Assembly (NCBI RefSeq): GCF_015158295.1
Contig: NZ_JACDXV010000002.1
Coordinates: forward strand, 689,505 to 753,504
DNA: 64,000 nt
Direction of reading: 5' to 3'
From: Devosia faecipullorum
GTDB lineage: Bacteria; Pseudomonadota; Alphaproteobacteria; Rhizobiales; Devosiaceae
Shown: piece by piece, positions 55,125 through 63,150 of the stretch
Layout of the letters: every line of letters starts with the position of its first letter
Position numbering within the stretch: position 1 is the stretch's first letter
Notes under the pieces: model-generated
Databases searched by the model: none
What the model saw: only the letters and a program-made list of their open reading frames with translations
Told to the model about the DNA's origin: nothing
Program-made: the position numbers and the translations under genes

Positions 55125-55538
55125 GTAAGCCTCGCTGTTATGGCAGTGAGATGCATGGTCAGGCTGGCGGAAGTGTTGGAAGCGCTTCCGTCGGCCGCCC
55201 TTTGGAAGAAGGCGGTGCCGACCATATCGAGCCGTTTGGTCCCGACGCTGTTGAAGATCAGGAACCGGTTCAAAAAAATCAAGACGCCCGGCGATCGCAT
55301 GGTTAACGCTTGGCGATATGGAGACACCAACGGCCCTGCCATGTCCTTTTTCGGTAGGCAGCCAAGCTCCACGCTGTCCAGCAAGCCGCCGCAAACAAAG
55401 GCCGAACACCGTTCACCTCCGGATCAACCAATCCCATGAGGCCATGAGGCCATGAGGCCATGAGGCCATGAGGCCATGAGGCCATGAGGCCATGAGGCCA
55501 TGGTTTTGGGTATGGGAGCGCTTGTCAACCGGATCGGT
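55125..55538. other. 414-base intergenic region holding the octamer array
   Basis: No gene is supported. It carries the tandem octamers at 55434-55502; the remaining part toward 55125 should hold the promoter of the GIY-YIG gene. Short frames on the minus strand through the octamers read as repeated MASWPHGL and are repeat artefacts. Confidence 0.5.
55434..55502. repeat. Tandem octamer array, eight perfect CCATGAGG units plus a partial ninth
   Basis: Units begin at 55434 and repeat every 8 bases without a mismatch to 55497, followed by CCATG. It lies 37 bases after the stop of the ribbon-helix-helix gene of a ParA-type pair. The setting recalls tandem heptad or octad operator/centromere arrays bound by RHH partition proteins. 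Simple replication slippage is the alternative. Confidence 0.85.
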
Positions 55539-55865
55539 TCAGAGGGCGCCGCGCCGGCCGCGTTGGAGATAGGCAACATATTCAGGATGGCGCGCCGCAA
55601 TACCCGGGCGCCCGCGCGCCTGCAACCCCAGATCAACCAGCCCAGCCATCATCGCATTGACTGTACAACCCTGGTTGCGGGCCATCTCGCGGATCTCATC
55701 GAGAACCGCGGGCGGTAGGCGGAAGGTAAAGTCCACCACAATCCGCACATTGTTTCCATCTGCTGGATCGGTGTGCTGGATCGGCCGGATCACCGCGTCA
55801 AGCAGCGCGCTGCTGGATCCAAGATCGAGCATGTCATCAATATCCAGCAGGGACCGATCAGCCAT
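55539..55865 (-). CDS. Small ribbon-helix-helix-like protein paired with ParA
   Basis: A 108-residue protein. The N-terminal half is acidic and flexible (LLDIDDMLDLGSSSALLDAV); the C-terminal half has VRIVVDFTFRLPPAVLDEIR then NQGCTVNAMMAGLVDLGLQA, the strand-helix-helix layout of RHH DNA-binding proteins. It overlaps parA by eight bases. Such ParA/RHH pairs (ParF-ParG, delta-omega) segregate plasmids and integrative elements, with the RHH protein binding tandem repeats and repressing the operon. Confidence 0.68.
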   Translation of the reverse strand: MADRSLLDIDDMLDLGSSSALLDAVIRPIQHTDPADGNNVRIVVDFTFRLPPAVLDEIREMARNQGCTVNAMMAGLVDLGLQARGRPGIAARHPEYVAYLQRGRRGAL

Positions 55866-56484
55866 GAGCGCCTCCTCCGGTCTCTTGCAGGACATAGTCG
55901 AAAAGCGCTGCAACCTCGGCGGCAGCGACACTCGTCGGATAGGTTTCCTGAACGCCTTCGCCAAGCGCATAGCTATCGGGATAAGCCACCAAGTACCGCA
56001 AGGCCACACCGGCAAAGTGGTCTGGATGTGCCGCGATCGCAGTGCGCGTGCGCCGAGCCTGAGGGTCCGTAGTCCTGACCAGGACAATCCTGGACTGTTT
56101 ACCTGAGGCAGCCACCATGCGCCGTACCGGCTTTGTCACACGCAGCTCGATATTGAACGGCGCTGACGGCACCAGCACAAAATCCACCTGCCGGAACAAC
56201 CCGAAAAGTCCCGCATCGTCCCGCCCGGCAACATCGATCAGAACCAGATCGTATCCATCGGACTTTGCCTTGGCGATCGACTTCGGCAAATCCCGGAGAT
56301 CATGCGCCAGCACAAGCGGCCCTTCCCGCGTCCGCATCTCGCCCCAATCCCTGACCGTTCCCTGTGGATCGCAGTCGATCAGCATGACCGTCATACCAAC
56401 TCTAAGGGCGGCGACGGCCAGATTGATGGAAAGCGTGGATTTACCGCAGCCGCCCTTAGAGTTCGCAATGGCGATGATGCGCAT
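55858..56484 (-). CDS. parA: ParA-type partition ATPase
   Basis: A 208-residue deviant-Walker ATPase: IIAIANSKGGCGKSTLSINL at the start, LIDCDPQGTVRDW (A') and LVLIDVAGRDDAG (Walker B). It has no N-terminal HTH, so it belongs to the small type Ib class (ParF-like), whose operon is repressed by the partner. AAGGAA lies six bases before ATG 56484. Its neighbour downstream is the RHH protein. It is distinct from the chromosomal MipZ at 20831. Confidence 0.85.
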   Translation of the reverse strand: MRIIAIANSKGGCGKSTLSINLAVAALRVGMTVMLIDCDPQGTVRDWGEMRTREGPLVLAHDLRDLPKSIAKAKSDGYDLVLIDVAGRDDAGLFGLFRQVDFVLVPSAPFNIELRVTKPVRRMVAASGKQSRIVLVRTTDPQARRTRTAIAAHPDHFAGVALRYLVAYPDSYALGEGVQETYPTSVAAAEVAALFDYVLQETGGGAHG

Positions 56485-56520
56485 TGTGGATTCCTTCCCT
56501 TGCTGGTTTGGTAACATATT

Positions 56521-56536
56521 TGTACTAAGTACTAAA
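56521..56536. promoter_or_regulatory. Repeated GTACTAA element in the parA / unknown-gene divergent promoter region
   Basis: Two directly adjacent GTACTAA heptamers (56522-56535), the first of which also forms a near-palindrome GTACT-A-AGTAC. It lies in the 107-base region between parA and the divergent gene at 56592. It is a candidate operator for the RHH protein; no experiment or search supports it yet. Confidence 0.35.
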
Positions 56537-56591
56537 TTTACCCGAACTACCTATCTTCATCCCTTACGCCATCGGTCTTAAGGCCCTGCCA

Positions 56592-57461
56592 ATGGAACCG
56601 TTAAAATTTGCTCGAAAACGCAACGTTCCGTGGGTCGAAGTTGCCCGTAATGTGCGCCAGTTGGAGGCCGAACCTGACAGTTCCGGCATGTCGCCAATCC
56701 ATCGGGCAGAGCAATTGTCGGGCTATTCCGCAAATCAGCTCCGCCGGATGATTGCCGGGATGGTATTCCTTAATGAACTTGCCCGGACCGACCCAGTTAC
56801 GGCCGAATGGCTGGGCGTCCCCAAATTCTCTCATGCCGAAATGCTGGCGAAGCTTTGGCGCCGCGACCGGGAAGCGACCTTGCGCCTTTTGAGATCAAAG
56901 CCGGTACTGCGTTATGAAGGGCTTTCACGGCTCTTTGACAACATGGCACCGCAAACCGCCTCACCTATGTCGGCAGGCAAGCGAGCGCAAAAGAATTTCG
57001 AGCAGAAATGCCTCGATGTACTCCTCGACAAGGAAACGCCGTTCGCCCCATTCGGCGCCGGCTCCTATCAAATCTTGCGAGCTCGTGTGCACCACCCCTA
57101 TTGTCGGCCCGCCCTGCTGGTCCGGATGGAAAACGACGCCCGCCGGGTTCAGTGGGGCGGTCTGGACTTTGTGGCGCGACAAAACTGGGATGACGCCACG
57201 CTTCGCCAGATCATGATCATCGGCGTCGAAGCAGGGTTTCTCGATCGTCATTTTGTGGTTTTTTCCGATGGTTATACCGCCGACCAGGCCCTTCGAGCTA
57301 TTCGGGAACTCGGTTTCGGCAATGTTCAAACCGCAGTTCTTCACGACAACGAGATCGCGTTCAGCCCACTTGAAACTGACACCCAATCGTCCGAACAACG
57401 CAGGCGATGGGCCCCGCCAAGCCTAAATGAAACAATCGCCCAGTATAGCGTTGACGGGTAA
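56592..57461 (+). CDS. Unknown protein divergent from parA
   Basis: A 289-residue protein. The N-terminal part (residues 35-65: PIHRAEQLSGYSANQLRRMI) looks like a helix-turn-helix with a ParB/KorB-like flavour, and a basic helical region (ALLRLL-type stretches) follows. The C-terminal half (about 165-260, LVRMENDARRVQWGGLDFVA then FVVFSDGYTADQALRAI) may be a small alpha/beta domain. I cannot assign it to a family. Its position suggests a role in maintenance or replication of the element. The 293 bases after it hold no gene except the remnant helicase upstream frame. Confidence 0.55.
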   Translation: MEPLKFARKRNVPWVEVARNVRQLEAEPDSSGMSPIHRAEQLSGYSANQLRRMIAGMVFLNELARTDPVTAEWLGVPKFSHAEMLAKLWRRDREATLRLLRSKPVLRYEGLSRLFDNMAPQTASPMSAGKRAQKNFEQKCLDVLLDKETPFAPFGAGSYQILRARVHHPYCRPALLVRMENDARRVQWGGLDFVARQNWDDATLRQIMIIGVEAGFLDRHFVVFSDGYTADQALRAIRELGFGNVQTAVLHDNEIAFSPLETDTQSSEQRRRWAPPSLNETIAQYSVDG

Positions 57462-57754
57462 CCCTCCGTCCAACTCAACATAGAAAAGGCTGGTGCATGC
57501 GTGCCGGGGTCTGTTCGTTCAGGGATAGCTGCCGTCAACTCACTGCACCAAGAGGCCATAACACGGATCAGGCCGACGGCAACTGATCGGCAACACTCTA
57601 CTTAGCGAGATCAGCGGCAAATTTGGGGTGAGAATCAAACCGTCTGGTTTAGTTATGCGCAATTGCATACGCGGTCATCAAACTAGAGGAAGCAATCGAT
57701 CTTATCAAAAGCCATGGAGCAGTCGCCGATCTGGAGGATCTGCGCGAAATCGGC

Positions 57755-58879
57755 TTGGCACTTCCCGCGGACGTATCCTTCCAGGGCGAATTGCGACGGC
57801 CGCAGTTGGCGGCGTTCGATGCTCTTGTCGCCCATGAGAACGGCGTGCTCGCCGCGACAACCGCGTTTGGCAAGACAGTCGTCGCGGCGGCGCTCGTTGC
57901 GCACCGTGCCCGAAACACGCTCATTCTGGTCCATCGACGAGAGTTGCTCACTCAATGGGTGGAACGTCTACGAACTTTCTTGCGGATAGATCCAAAGCAA
58001 ATCGGCATTATTGGCGGCGGGAAAAGAAAACCGACGGGTGTCATCGATGTTGCGCTCATCCAGAGCCTGGTGCGCAAAGGAGAAGTCGATGATATCGTTG
58101 CTGATTACGGTCATTTGATCATCGATGAGTGTCATCACTTGTCCGCAGCCAGCTTTGAGCTTGTCGCCCGGCGGTCAAAGGCGCGATACGTCGCCGGCCT
58201 GTCGGCGACGGTTGCTCGGAAGGACGGACACCATCCGATCATCTTCATGCAATGTGGCCCTGTTCGCCATAGGGTCGATGCACGGGTTCAGGCCGCAGAG
58301 CGTGGTATCCGCCATCGCGCGCGCGATCGCGCGACGCAGTTTGAACTTCCGACATCGCTAGCCTCGGCCGAACGGCCGTCGATGCCTGCGATCTATGCGG
58401 CGCTGGCGCAGGACAGTGCCCGGAATGATCTGATCTTCGATGATGTGCTGAAATCGCTTGAGGCCAAGCGTTCGCCCATCGTTCTGACGGAGCGGAAAGA
58501 CCACCTCGATTATCTTCAGAAGAGGTTCTTGCCATTCGTGAGAAATCTCGTGGTCCTGCGCGGCGGCATGTCGGCGACCGATCGCAAGACCGCCAGCACT
58601 GCCTTGAATGTCTCCGATGATCATGAGCGCCTGATCCTCGCGACAGGCCGCTATATCGGCGAAGGCTTTGATGATGCTCGCCTCGACACTTTGTTCCTGA
58701 CGATGCCGATCGCCTGGAAGGGGACCCTGGCGCAGTATGTCGGGCGGCTGCATCGTGAGCACGACGGAAAGAGGGATGTCCTGGTCGTGGACTATGTCGA
58801 TCCGACGGTTCCGGTTCTCGCCCGGATGGCCGCGAAGCGACGGGCGGGTTATCGCGCGCTGGGCTACGTGATCGAGTAG
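57755..58879 (+). CDS. SF2 (DEAD/DEAH) helicase, N-terminally truncated
   Basis: A 374-residue helicase: motif I TTAFGKTVVAAAL, motif Ia LVHRRELLTQW, II IIDECHH, III GLSATVARKDG, V YIGEGFDDARLD and VI QYVGRLHREHDGK. The frame is open only back to 57653, with no ATG and no ribosome site; TTG 57755 is a nominal start. Full-length relatives that I recall have several hundred N-terminal residues, some with a primase-like domain (TOTE type). This looks like a 5'-deleted remnant that keeps a complete helicase core. Confidence 0.7.
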   Translation: MALPADVSFQGELRRPQLAAFDALVAHENGVLAATTAFGKTVVAAALVAHRARNTLILVHRRELLTQWVERLRTFLRIDPKQIGIIGGGKRKPTGVIDVALIQSLVRKGEVDDIVADYGHLIIDECHHLSAASFELVARRSKARYVAGLSATVARKDGHHPIIFMQCGPVRHRVDARVQAAERGIRHRARDRATQFELPTSLASAERPSMPAIYAALAQDSARNDLIFDDVLKSLEAKRSPIVLTERKDHLDYLQKRFLPFVRNLVVLRGGMSATDRKTASTALNVSDDHERLILATGRYIGEGFDDARLDTLFLTMPIAWKGTLAQYVGRLHREHDGKRDVLVVDYVDPTVPVLARMAAKRRAGYRALGYVIE

Positions 58880-60316
58880 CGGCACCGCCCGTATTGAGCG
58901 GCGCCGCAGTGTAGTGGCATCCCGCAGCGCCAAGGTGCGATGCGCGGTCAGTTCACTCACCAGCCGGTCGGGCAGCGGCTTGATGGCATCGGTCTCGTCT
59001 TCCTCTTCCGGCTCGGGGGACTGCCCGCCGAGCATGATGACCGCGCGCTGGTGGCTGGCCTGCGGTTCGGCCCGCTGGAGGACTTCCCCGGTTTCGGGAT
59101 CGACGACTTCCGCCTCCGGTTCCGCCGGTGCTTCATCGTCGGGGCGAACATGGCCGCGCTCGACCAGCAAGGTGCCATCGGCGTCGATGCTGACGAAGAC
59201 GCCTGCCTTGCCGATCTGGTCCGGGTCAAAGGTCATCGGACGACGCTCGAAAACCTCCAGCGCCTGTTCGATCTCGCCCAGACGGGTATCGACCTCGTCG
59301 GGCAGTTCGTCGGCCTCGGCATATTCCGCTTCGAGCCGGTCATATTCGTCGCGCAGCGCCTCGCGGACGGCACGCTCGTCCTCGGTCAGATCGACCGTGG
59401 TGCCGACAAGCGGGCGAAGGCCGTGATCGTGACCATAGGGGAAGGTCATGGCGACCTCGATCCACTTCCAGCCCTCGGCGGCAATGGTTTCCGCTTCCGC
59501 CTTCAGCTTTTCGCCGACCAGTCGGTCGAGCAGCACCGGGTCCTGGAGCCAACCGCCATCGTCCTGCTGGAAGAGATCGCGCAGTACACAGCCACCGGCT
59601 TCCTCATAGGCGTCGATGCCGACAAACACCGCCCGCTTGTCGGCGGCGCGCACCGTGGTCTCGGTCAGCAGGCGGCGGATGGTATAGGGTTCTTTCTGCC
59701 AGCCGTCCTTGATCACCTCCCAGACCTGTTCCTGACGGGCATGGTCAGAGCTGACGGTGAAGGCCATGAGCTGTTCCAGCGTCATGCCATCCTCGGCGTA
59801 AGTCTCGAGCAGCGTGGGCGAAACGGATGCGAGGCGCAGGCGCTGTTTCACCACCTTCGCGTCAACGAAGAAGGCAGCGGCGATCGCTTCCTCGGTCATT
59901 CCCTTCTCGCGCATGGTCTGGAAAGCGCGGAACTGGTCGAGCGGATGCAGCGGGGCGCGCTCGATATTCTCGGCCAGCGACACCTCGTCGATCAGCACAT
60001 CCCCGGTTGCCTCCGACACCACGCAGGGCACCGGGGCGATCTTGGCGAGGCGCTTTTGCTTGACCAGCAGTTCCAGCGCCCGGAAGCGGCGGCCGCCGGC
60101 GGGCACCTCGAACATGCCGGTCTCCACGCCATCGTCATCCAGTACCGGGCGGACATGCAGGGACTGGATCAGACCGCGACGGGCAATGGACTCGGCCAGT
60201 TCCTCGACCGAGACGCCAGCCCTGACGCGCCGGACGTTGGACTGGCTCAGCACCAGCTTATTGAATGGAATGTCGCGCGACGACGACAGGGTGATCTTCT
60301 GAACGGCAGTGGCCAT
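58358..60316 (-). CDS. ParB/RepB/Spo0J-like nuclease-domain protein, 3' end replaced
   Basis: The genuine part is about residues 1-466: a ParB N-terminal domain (IPFNKLVLSQSNVRRV, VPAGGRRFRALELL, SLAENIERAPLHPLDQFRAF), an HTH-like segment (GMTEEAIAAAFFVDAKVVKQ) and an acidic middle region. From about 58915 downward the frame (DATTLRRRSIRAVP on) is just antisense of the helicase gene, so the natural C-terminus is lost and roughly 185 foreign codons are appended. The start ATG 60316 lies downstream of a structured leader shared with radC and ardC. Probably a conjugative-element protein, perhaps impaired. Confidence 0.75.
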   Translation of the reverse strand: MATAVQKITLSSSRDIPFNKLVLSQSNVRRVRAGVSVEELAESIARRGLIQSLHVRPVLDDDGVETGMFEVPAGGRRFRALELLVKQKRLAKIAPVPCVVSEATGDVLIDEVSLAENIERAPLHPLDQFRAFQTMREKGMTEEAIAAAFFVDAKVVKQRLRLASVSPTLLETYAEDGMTLEQLMAFTVSSDHARQEQVWEVIKDGWQKEPYTIRRLLTETTVRAADKRAVFVGIDAYEEAGGCVLRDLFQQDDGGWLQDPVLLDRLVGEKLKAEAETIAAEGWKWIEVAMTFPYGHDHGLRPLVGTTVDLTEDERAVREALRDEYDRLEAEYAEADELPDEVDTRLGEIEQALEVFERRPMTFDPDQIGKAGVFVSIDADGTLLVERGHVRPDDEAPAEPEAEVVDPETGEVLQRAEPQASHQRAVIMLGGQSPEPEEEDETDAIKPLPDRLVSELTAHRTLALRDATTLRRRSIRAVPLLDHVAQRAITRPSLRGHPGENRNRRIDIVHDQDIPLSVVLTMQPPDILRQGPLPGDRHRQEQSVEASIIKAFADIAACREDQALMIIGDIQGSAGGLAIGRRHAAAQDHEISHEWQEPLLKIIEVVFPLRQNDGRTLGLKRFQHIIEDQIIPGTVLRQRRIDRRHRRPFGRG

Positions 60317-60324
60317 GTCAGTTA

Positions 60325-60380
60325 CTCCATGACGGACGCCGGGGAGCCTCTCTCTCCGGCTATCAGCCCGTCACGAAATC
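60325..60380 (-). promoter_or_regulatory. Structured leader, radC RNA motif-like, upstream of the ParB-like gene
   Basis: Read on the minus strand, GTGACGG pairs with CCGTCAT (seven pairs including one G-U), enclosing an inner CCGGAGAGAGAGGC / TCCCCGG hairpin region. GGAG follows, eight bases before the ATG. The layout repeats before ardC (62409-62460) and more loosely before radC (60921-60976). It fits the published radC RNA motif of alphaproteobacterial mobile genes, recalled from memory. Confidence 0.6.
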
Positions 60381-60430
60381 CCATCCCTCCTTTCCCTCTC
60401 CTGGCGGCCCACCGACCACATCATCGTCCT

Positions 60431-60919
60431 TCAGATATCACCGCGGGCGCGCAGGCTGGTCTCCCGACCGGCACCGGTGATGATGTGGTCGTGCAGCGTC
60501 ACCCCCAAAGCCGCGCAGGCCTTCTGGATCTCCTTTGTCATCGCGAGATCGGCGGCCGAAGGCTTGGGATCGCCAGAAGGATGGTTGTGGACGATGATCA
60601 GCGCGGAGGCGTTAAGTGCGAGACCCCAACGCAGCACTTCCCGGGGGTAGACCGGGGCATGATCGACCGTACCAATGGCAAGGCATTCGTCCGAGATGAG
60701 CCGGTTCTTGCGGTCAAGATAGAGGACATGGAAGCGCTCGACATCACTGCGGATGGTCAGCGCACAATAGTCCAGAACCGCCTGCCATGTGGACAGAACC
60801 GGATTCTGGTTGAGATGGCGCAGCAGGATCTGGCGCGCCTCGTAGACAACGGCCCGCTCCTGCGCTGAAAACTGGCAAGGCTGCGGATTGATGGCGAGTT
60901 TCCTCATGTGTCGCATCAT
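60431..60919 (-). CDS. radC: RadC-family JAB-domain protein
   Basis: A 162-residue protein with the MPN/JAB metal motif IIVHNHPSGDPKPSAADL and an upstream glutamate region. RadC proteins of mobile elements are no longer thought to be classical repair enzymes; their role in element biology is unsettled. ATG 60919 is chosen because it keeps the 8-9 base distance to the purine-rich box seen in the other two leaders. A 4-residue shorter start at 60907 is possible. Confidence 0.88.
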   Translation of the reverse strand: MMRHMRKLAINPQPCQFSAQERAVVYEARQILLRHLNQNPVLSTWQAVLDYCALTIRSDVERFHVLYLDRKNRLISDECLAIGTVDHAPVYPREVLRWGLALNASALIIVHNHPSGDPKPSAADLAMTKEIQKACAALGVTLHDHIITGAGRETSLRARGDI

Positions 60920-60920
60920 G

Positions 60921-60976
60921 GTCGTGGTTCCCGACGGGCAGCCGGCACGGCACCGGAACTTTCACCACGTCACGAC
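60921..60976 (-). promoter_or_regulatory. Structured leader, divergent radC RNA motif-like copy, upstream of radC
   Basis: On the minus strand GTCGTGACGTGG faces CCACGAC, with CCGGTGCCGTGCCGG and TGCCCGTCGGG between. It shares CGTGACG, CCGG and CCCGTCG with the other two copies but pairs differently. It sits directly before the radC ATG. Confidence 0.45.
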
Positions 60977-61039
60977 GAGAGGCGCCGCCCTCTACCTCAG
61001 AGAGAGCGGCGCAAAAGCGCAAAGCCAGACAGCCGGATT

Positions 61040-61444
61040 TCAGGCTTTCCGGTTTTCTGTATCGGCGGGGTCCAATTGCCGCGCAGCACCACTGCGGAAC
61101 CGGGCGGACAGGATTTGCTCGGCTGCGCGAATGCTGCCAGCCATGCGCGCCGCTTCTGCCCAAATCGAGATCGGGAACAGGCCGGTAAAGAGCACGTCCC
61201 GCTCGATCCCCATGCCCAAGGGGAGCCGGATCGCCTCCAGTTCACCGAAGCACCAGCTGCCGAGTTCGGGATAGCCGATATCGGCGAGACCGAACATGAT
61301 GTCGCCGTCCTCATCCAGCTCGGTCGCGAGCCAGACACCCGTGCCAAGGGGATTGTAGAATTTGACGACGGGGATGTGATCCACATCGCTCTGCCGGCCA
61401 TTGGCGAGGAGCTGCGCGCGCTGTGTGCGTGTCAGGAGGATCAT
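61040..61444 (-). CDS. DUF2958 domain protein
   Basis: A 134-residue protein starting MILLTRTQRAQLLANGR, with WLATELDEDGDIMFGLADIG and GSWCFGELEAIRLPLGMGIE, the DUF2958 pattern. DUF2958 genes travel with ArdC and RadC on conjugative elements; function is unknown. It overlaps the ardC stop by ATGA and is co-translated with it. Confidence 0.85.
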   Translation of the reverse strand: MILLTRTQRAQLLANGRQSDVDHIPVVKFYNPLGTGVWLATELDEDGDIMFGLADIGYPELGSWCFGELEAIRLPLGMGIERDVLFTGLFPISIWAEAARMAGSIRAAEQILSARFRSGAARQLDPADTENRKA

Positions 61445-62400
61445 GCCGCAGCCCTCCGCTCGATGAGATTATCGCGCGGTTCGGCACGCTCCTCGTCGGG
61501 CAGATGTGCGAGCAGCCAGTCGGCAGCCTTGCTGGCCTGAGAGGCGGCACGGACGATGGCGCGATTGTCCTCGCGCAGCACTTCGAGCCAGGAACCGATA
61601 TAATCGGCATGGCGCACGGTCGGCACGATTCCGAGCGATGCGCAGCAGAAAGCCGCGTTCATCTCGGCTACCAGTTCCTCGAAGGCGTATTTCTTGGTGC
61701 CGAAGCTGCCCGAAAAATCCCGCCCCAACCGCGAAACATGACCGGTGGCGTGTCCCATCTCGTGCAGGGCCGTCCTGTGCCAATTGATCGGCTCGAAATA
61801 GGCAGCCGGCGGCGGCACCTGGACGTAGTCGAGCGACGGGACATAGAAGGCACGACCGCCGCCGATGCGGACGTCGATGCCGGTTGCGCCGATCAGTGCC
61901 TCGACTCTCGGCTCGATCATGCCGGGCGGCGGTGGTGGCGCTTCAACGGCAATGTCCTCGGGCAAACCCTCGCATTGCGCCGCGTTGAACACGGTAAAGC
62001 GCTTCAGGAAGGGAATGCTGCCTGCTTCTTCGCCTGTTTCCCTGGCGCGGCGTTTCTCGTCCTCGGGGGTGAAACGGTCGGCATAGACCACGGTGGTGCC
62101 ACGCTCGCCCTTGCGGACATTGCCGCCGAGCGACAGGGCCTGGCGGAAGGTGAGCCAATGTTGGGTCGGGTAGCCGTATTGGACCACGGCGCCCCAGAGG
62201 ATCAGGACGTTGATCCCGGAATACTGCCGCGCCGTCGCGGCGTTCCTCGGCATGGCCAGCGGTGCTTTCGCCGCTGCCGTCCCCCAGGGCTGGACCCAGG
62301 GCAGCCGCCCGCCCTCCAGCTCGCCGATGATCTTGTTGGTGATGTCGTCGTAGAGATTGCTGCGGGCGCCGGCTGCGCGAGCGCGGTCCTGTCTGGCCAT
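61441..62400 (-). CDS. ardC: ArdC-family antirestriction protein (zincin-like)
   Basis: A 319-residue protein with an N-terminal ssDNA-binding-type domain (NLYDDITNKIIGELEGGRLP, YSGINVLILWGAVVQYGYP) and a C-terminal zincin metallopeptidase motif ALHEMGHATGH followed by a downstream glutamate helix (FEELVAEMNAAF). ArdC proteins protect incoming single-stranded conjugative DNA from host nucleases. ATG 62400 has GGAG eight bases upstream and a structured leader before it. Confidence 0.9.
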   Translation of the reverse strand: MARQDRARAAGARSNLYDDITNKIIGELEGGRLPWVQPWGTAAAKAPLAMPRNAATARQYSGINVLILWGAVVQYGYPTQHWLTFRQALSLGGNVRKGERGTTVVYADRFTPEDEKRRARETGEEAGSIPFLKRFTVFNAAQCEGLPEDIAVEAPPPPPGMIEPRVEALIGATGIDVRIGGGRAFYVPSLDYVQVPPPAAYFEPINWHRTALHEMGHATGHVSRLGRDFSGSFGTKKYAFEELVAEMNAAFCCASLGIVPTVRHADYIGSWLEVLREDNRAIVRAASQASKAADWLLAHLPDEERAEPRDNLIERRAAA

Positions 62401-62408
62401 CGGGATGT

Positions 62409-62460
62409 CTCCGCGACGGGCACCGGAAGCCTCTCTCCCAGTCCTCAACCCGTCACGGAA
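62409..62460 (-). promoter_or_regulatory. Structured leader, radC RNA motif-like, upstream of ardC
   Basis: On the minus strand GTGACGGG pairs with CCCGTCGC (8 pairs, one G-U) around CTGGGAGAGAGGCTTCCGG. Sequence and architecture match the leader of the ParB-like gene. The gap 62461-62607 behind it shows nothing else. Confidence 0.6.
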
Positions 62461-62607
62461 AACCCCTCCGCACTCTCACTCCCGGGGCGTTGCGGGGTGC
62501 CCCCGCAGAAGGGCTCGGCCGCAGGGGAAGGCTTTCCCCCACAAGTTTCGCCAGCCTTGGTGCGCTCACGGGCGGATTCCTCCCTCTACAGGAAACTGGC
62601 AGTCGCA

Positions 62608-63150
62608 TCAGGTTCCGCCGACAACCTGAAGCCCACCGCGCAACACGCCAACTGGCATAGGTGGGATATCCGCAGCGGTCAGGACGCTCGTTGCGCCTTC
62701 CGGCCCGAGGTCGATATCGAATCTTCGACCGGGCTCGTCGGTTGTGCTGACCAAGCGTCGGCAAAGCAAATCGGCGAGGGCGGGGTCCTCAACCGCGCAA
62801 ATGATTTGCCGGCTATCGAGGCGGAGCGCTGCAAGCACCTCAACAAGATGGAGCGCCCGGAAGTCGTCGATGTGCTGGACTGGATCATCAAGAAGGAGGG
62901 AACGGAAAGGGGTCCAGGCGCGAGCCAGATGGACAGACAGCAAGAATGCCAATCCCGCCGCGCGCCGCTGACCACTGCTGAACACAAACTGAGGGTTCAG
63001 GCCATCTCCGACCCTTAAGCTGAGGAACCGCCGGACATCGCCGCGGATACTATAATCGATCGTCCGCCAGTCCGCATGAGGGCGCAGACGCTGGTAAAGT
63101 TCATTGAGCAAGGGGCTGATCTGTTCCCCGTCAGCGCCCATGGCACAGAT
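62608..63150 (-). pseudogene. C-terminal remnant of an SMC/RecN-type ABC ATPase, cut by an IS
   Basis: The frame carries FVFSSGQRRAAGLAFLLSVH (ABC signature) and LLLDDPVQHIDD (Walker B/D-loop), then QIICAVEDPALADLL, the C-terminal half of an SMC-like ATPase head. No Walker A or coiled coil exists upstream: the frame ends in IS sequence at about 63150. Such ATPases occur in defence and repair cassettes on islands, but which one is lost cannot be known. Confidence 0.65.

Noticed and set aside
55434..55502. Octamers as a CRISPR array
   Set aside because: Units are 8 bases and directly adjacent, with no spacers and no cas genes.
55303..55636. Short ORFs reading MASWPHGL repeats
   Set aside because: Translation of the DNA octamers only; 24-base periodicity results from 8-base units.
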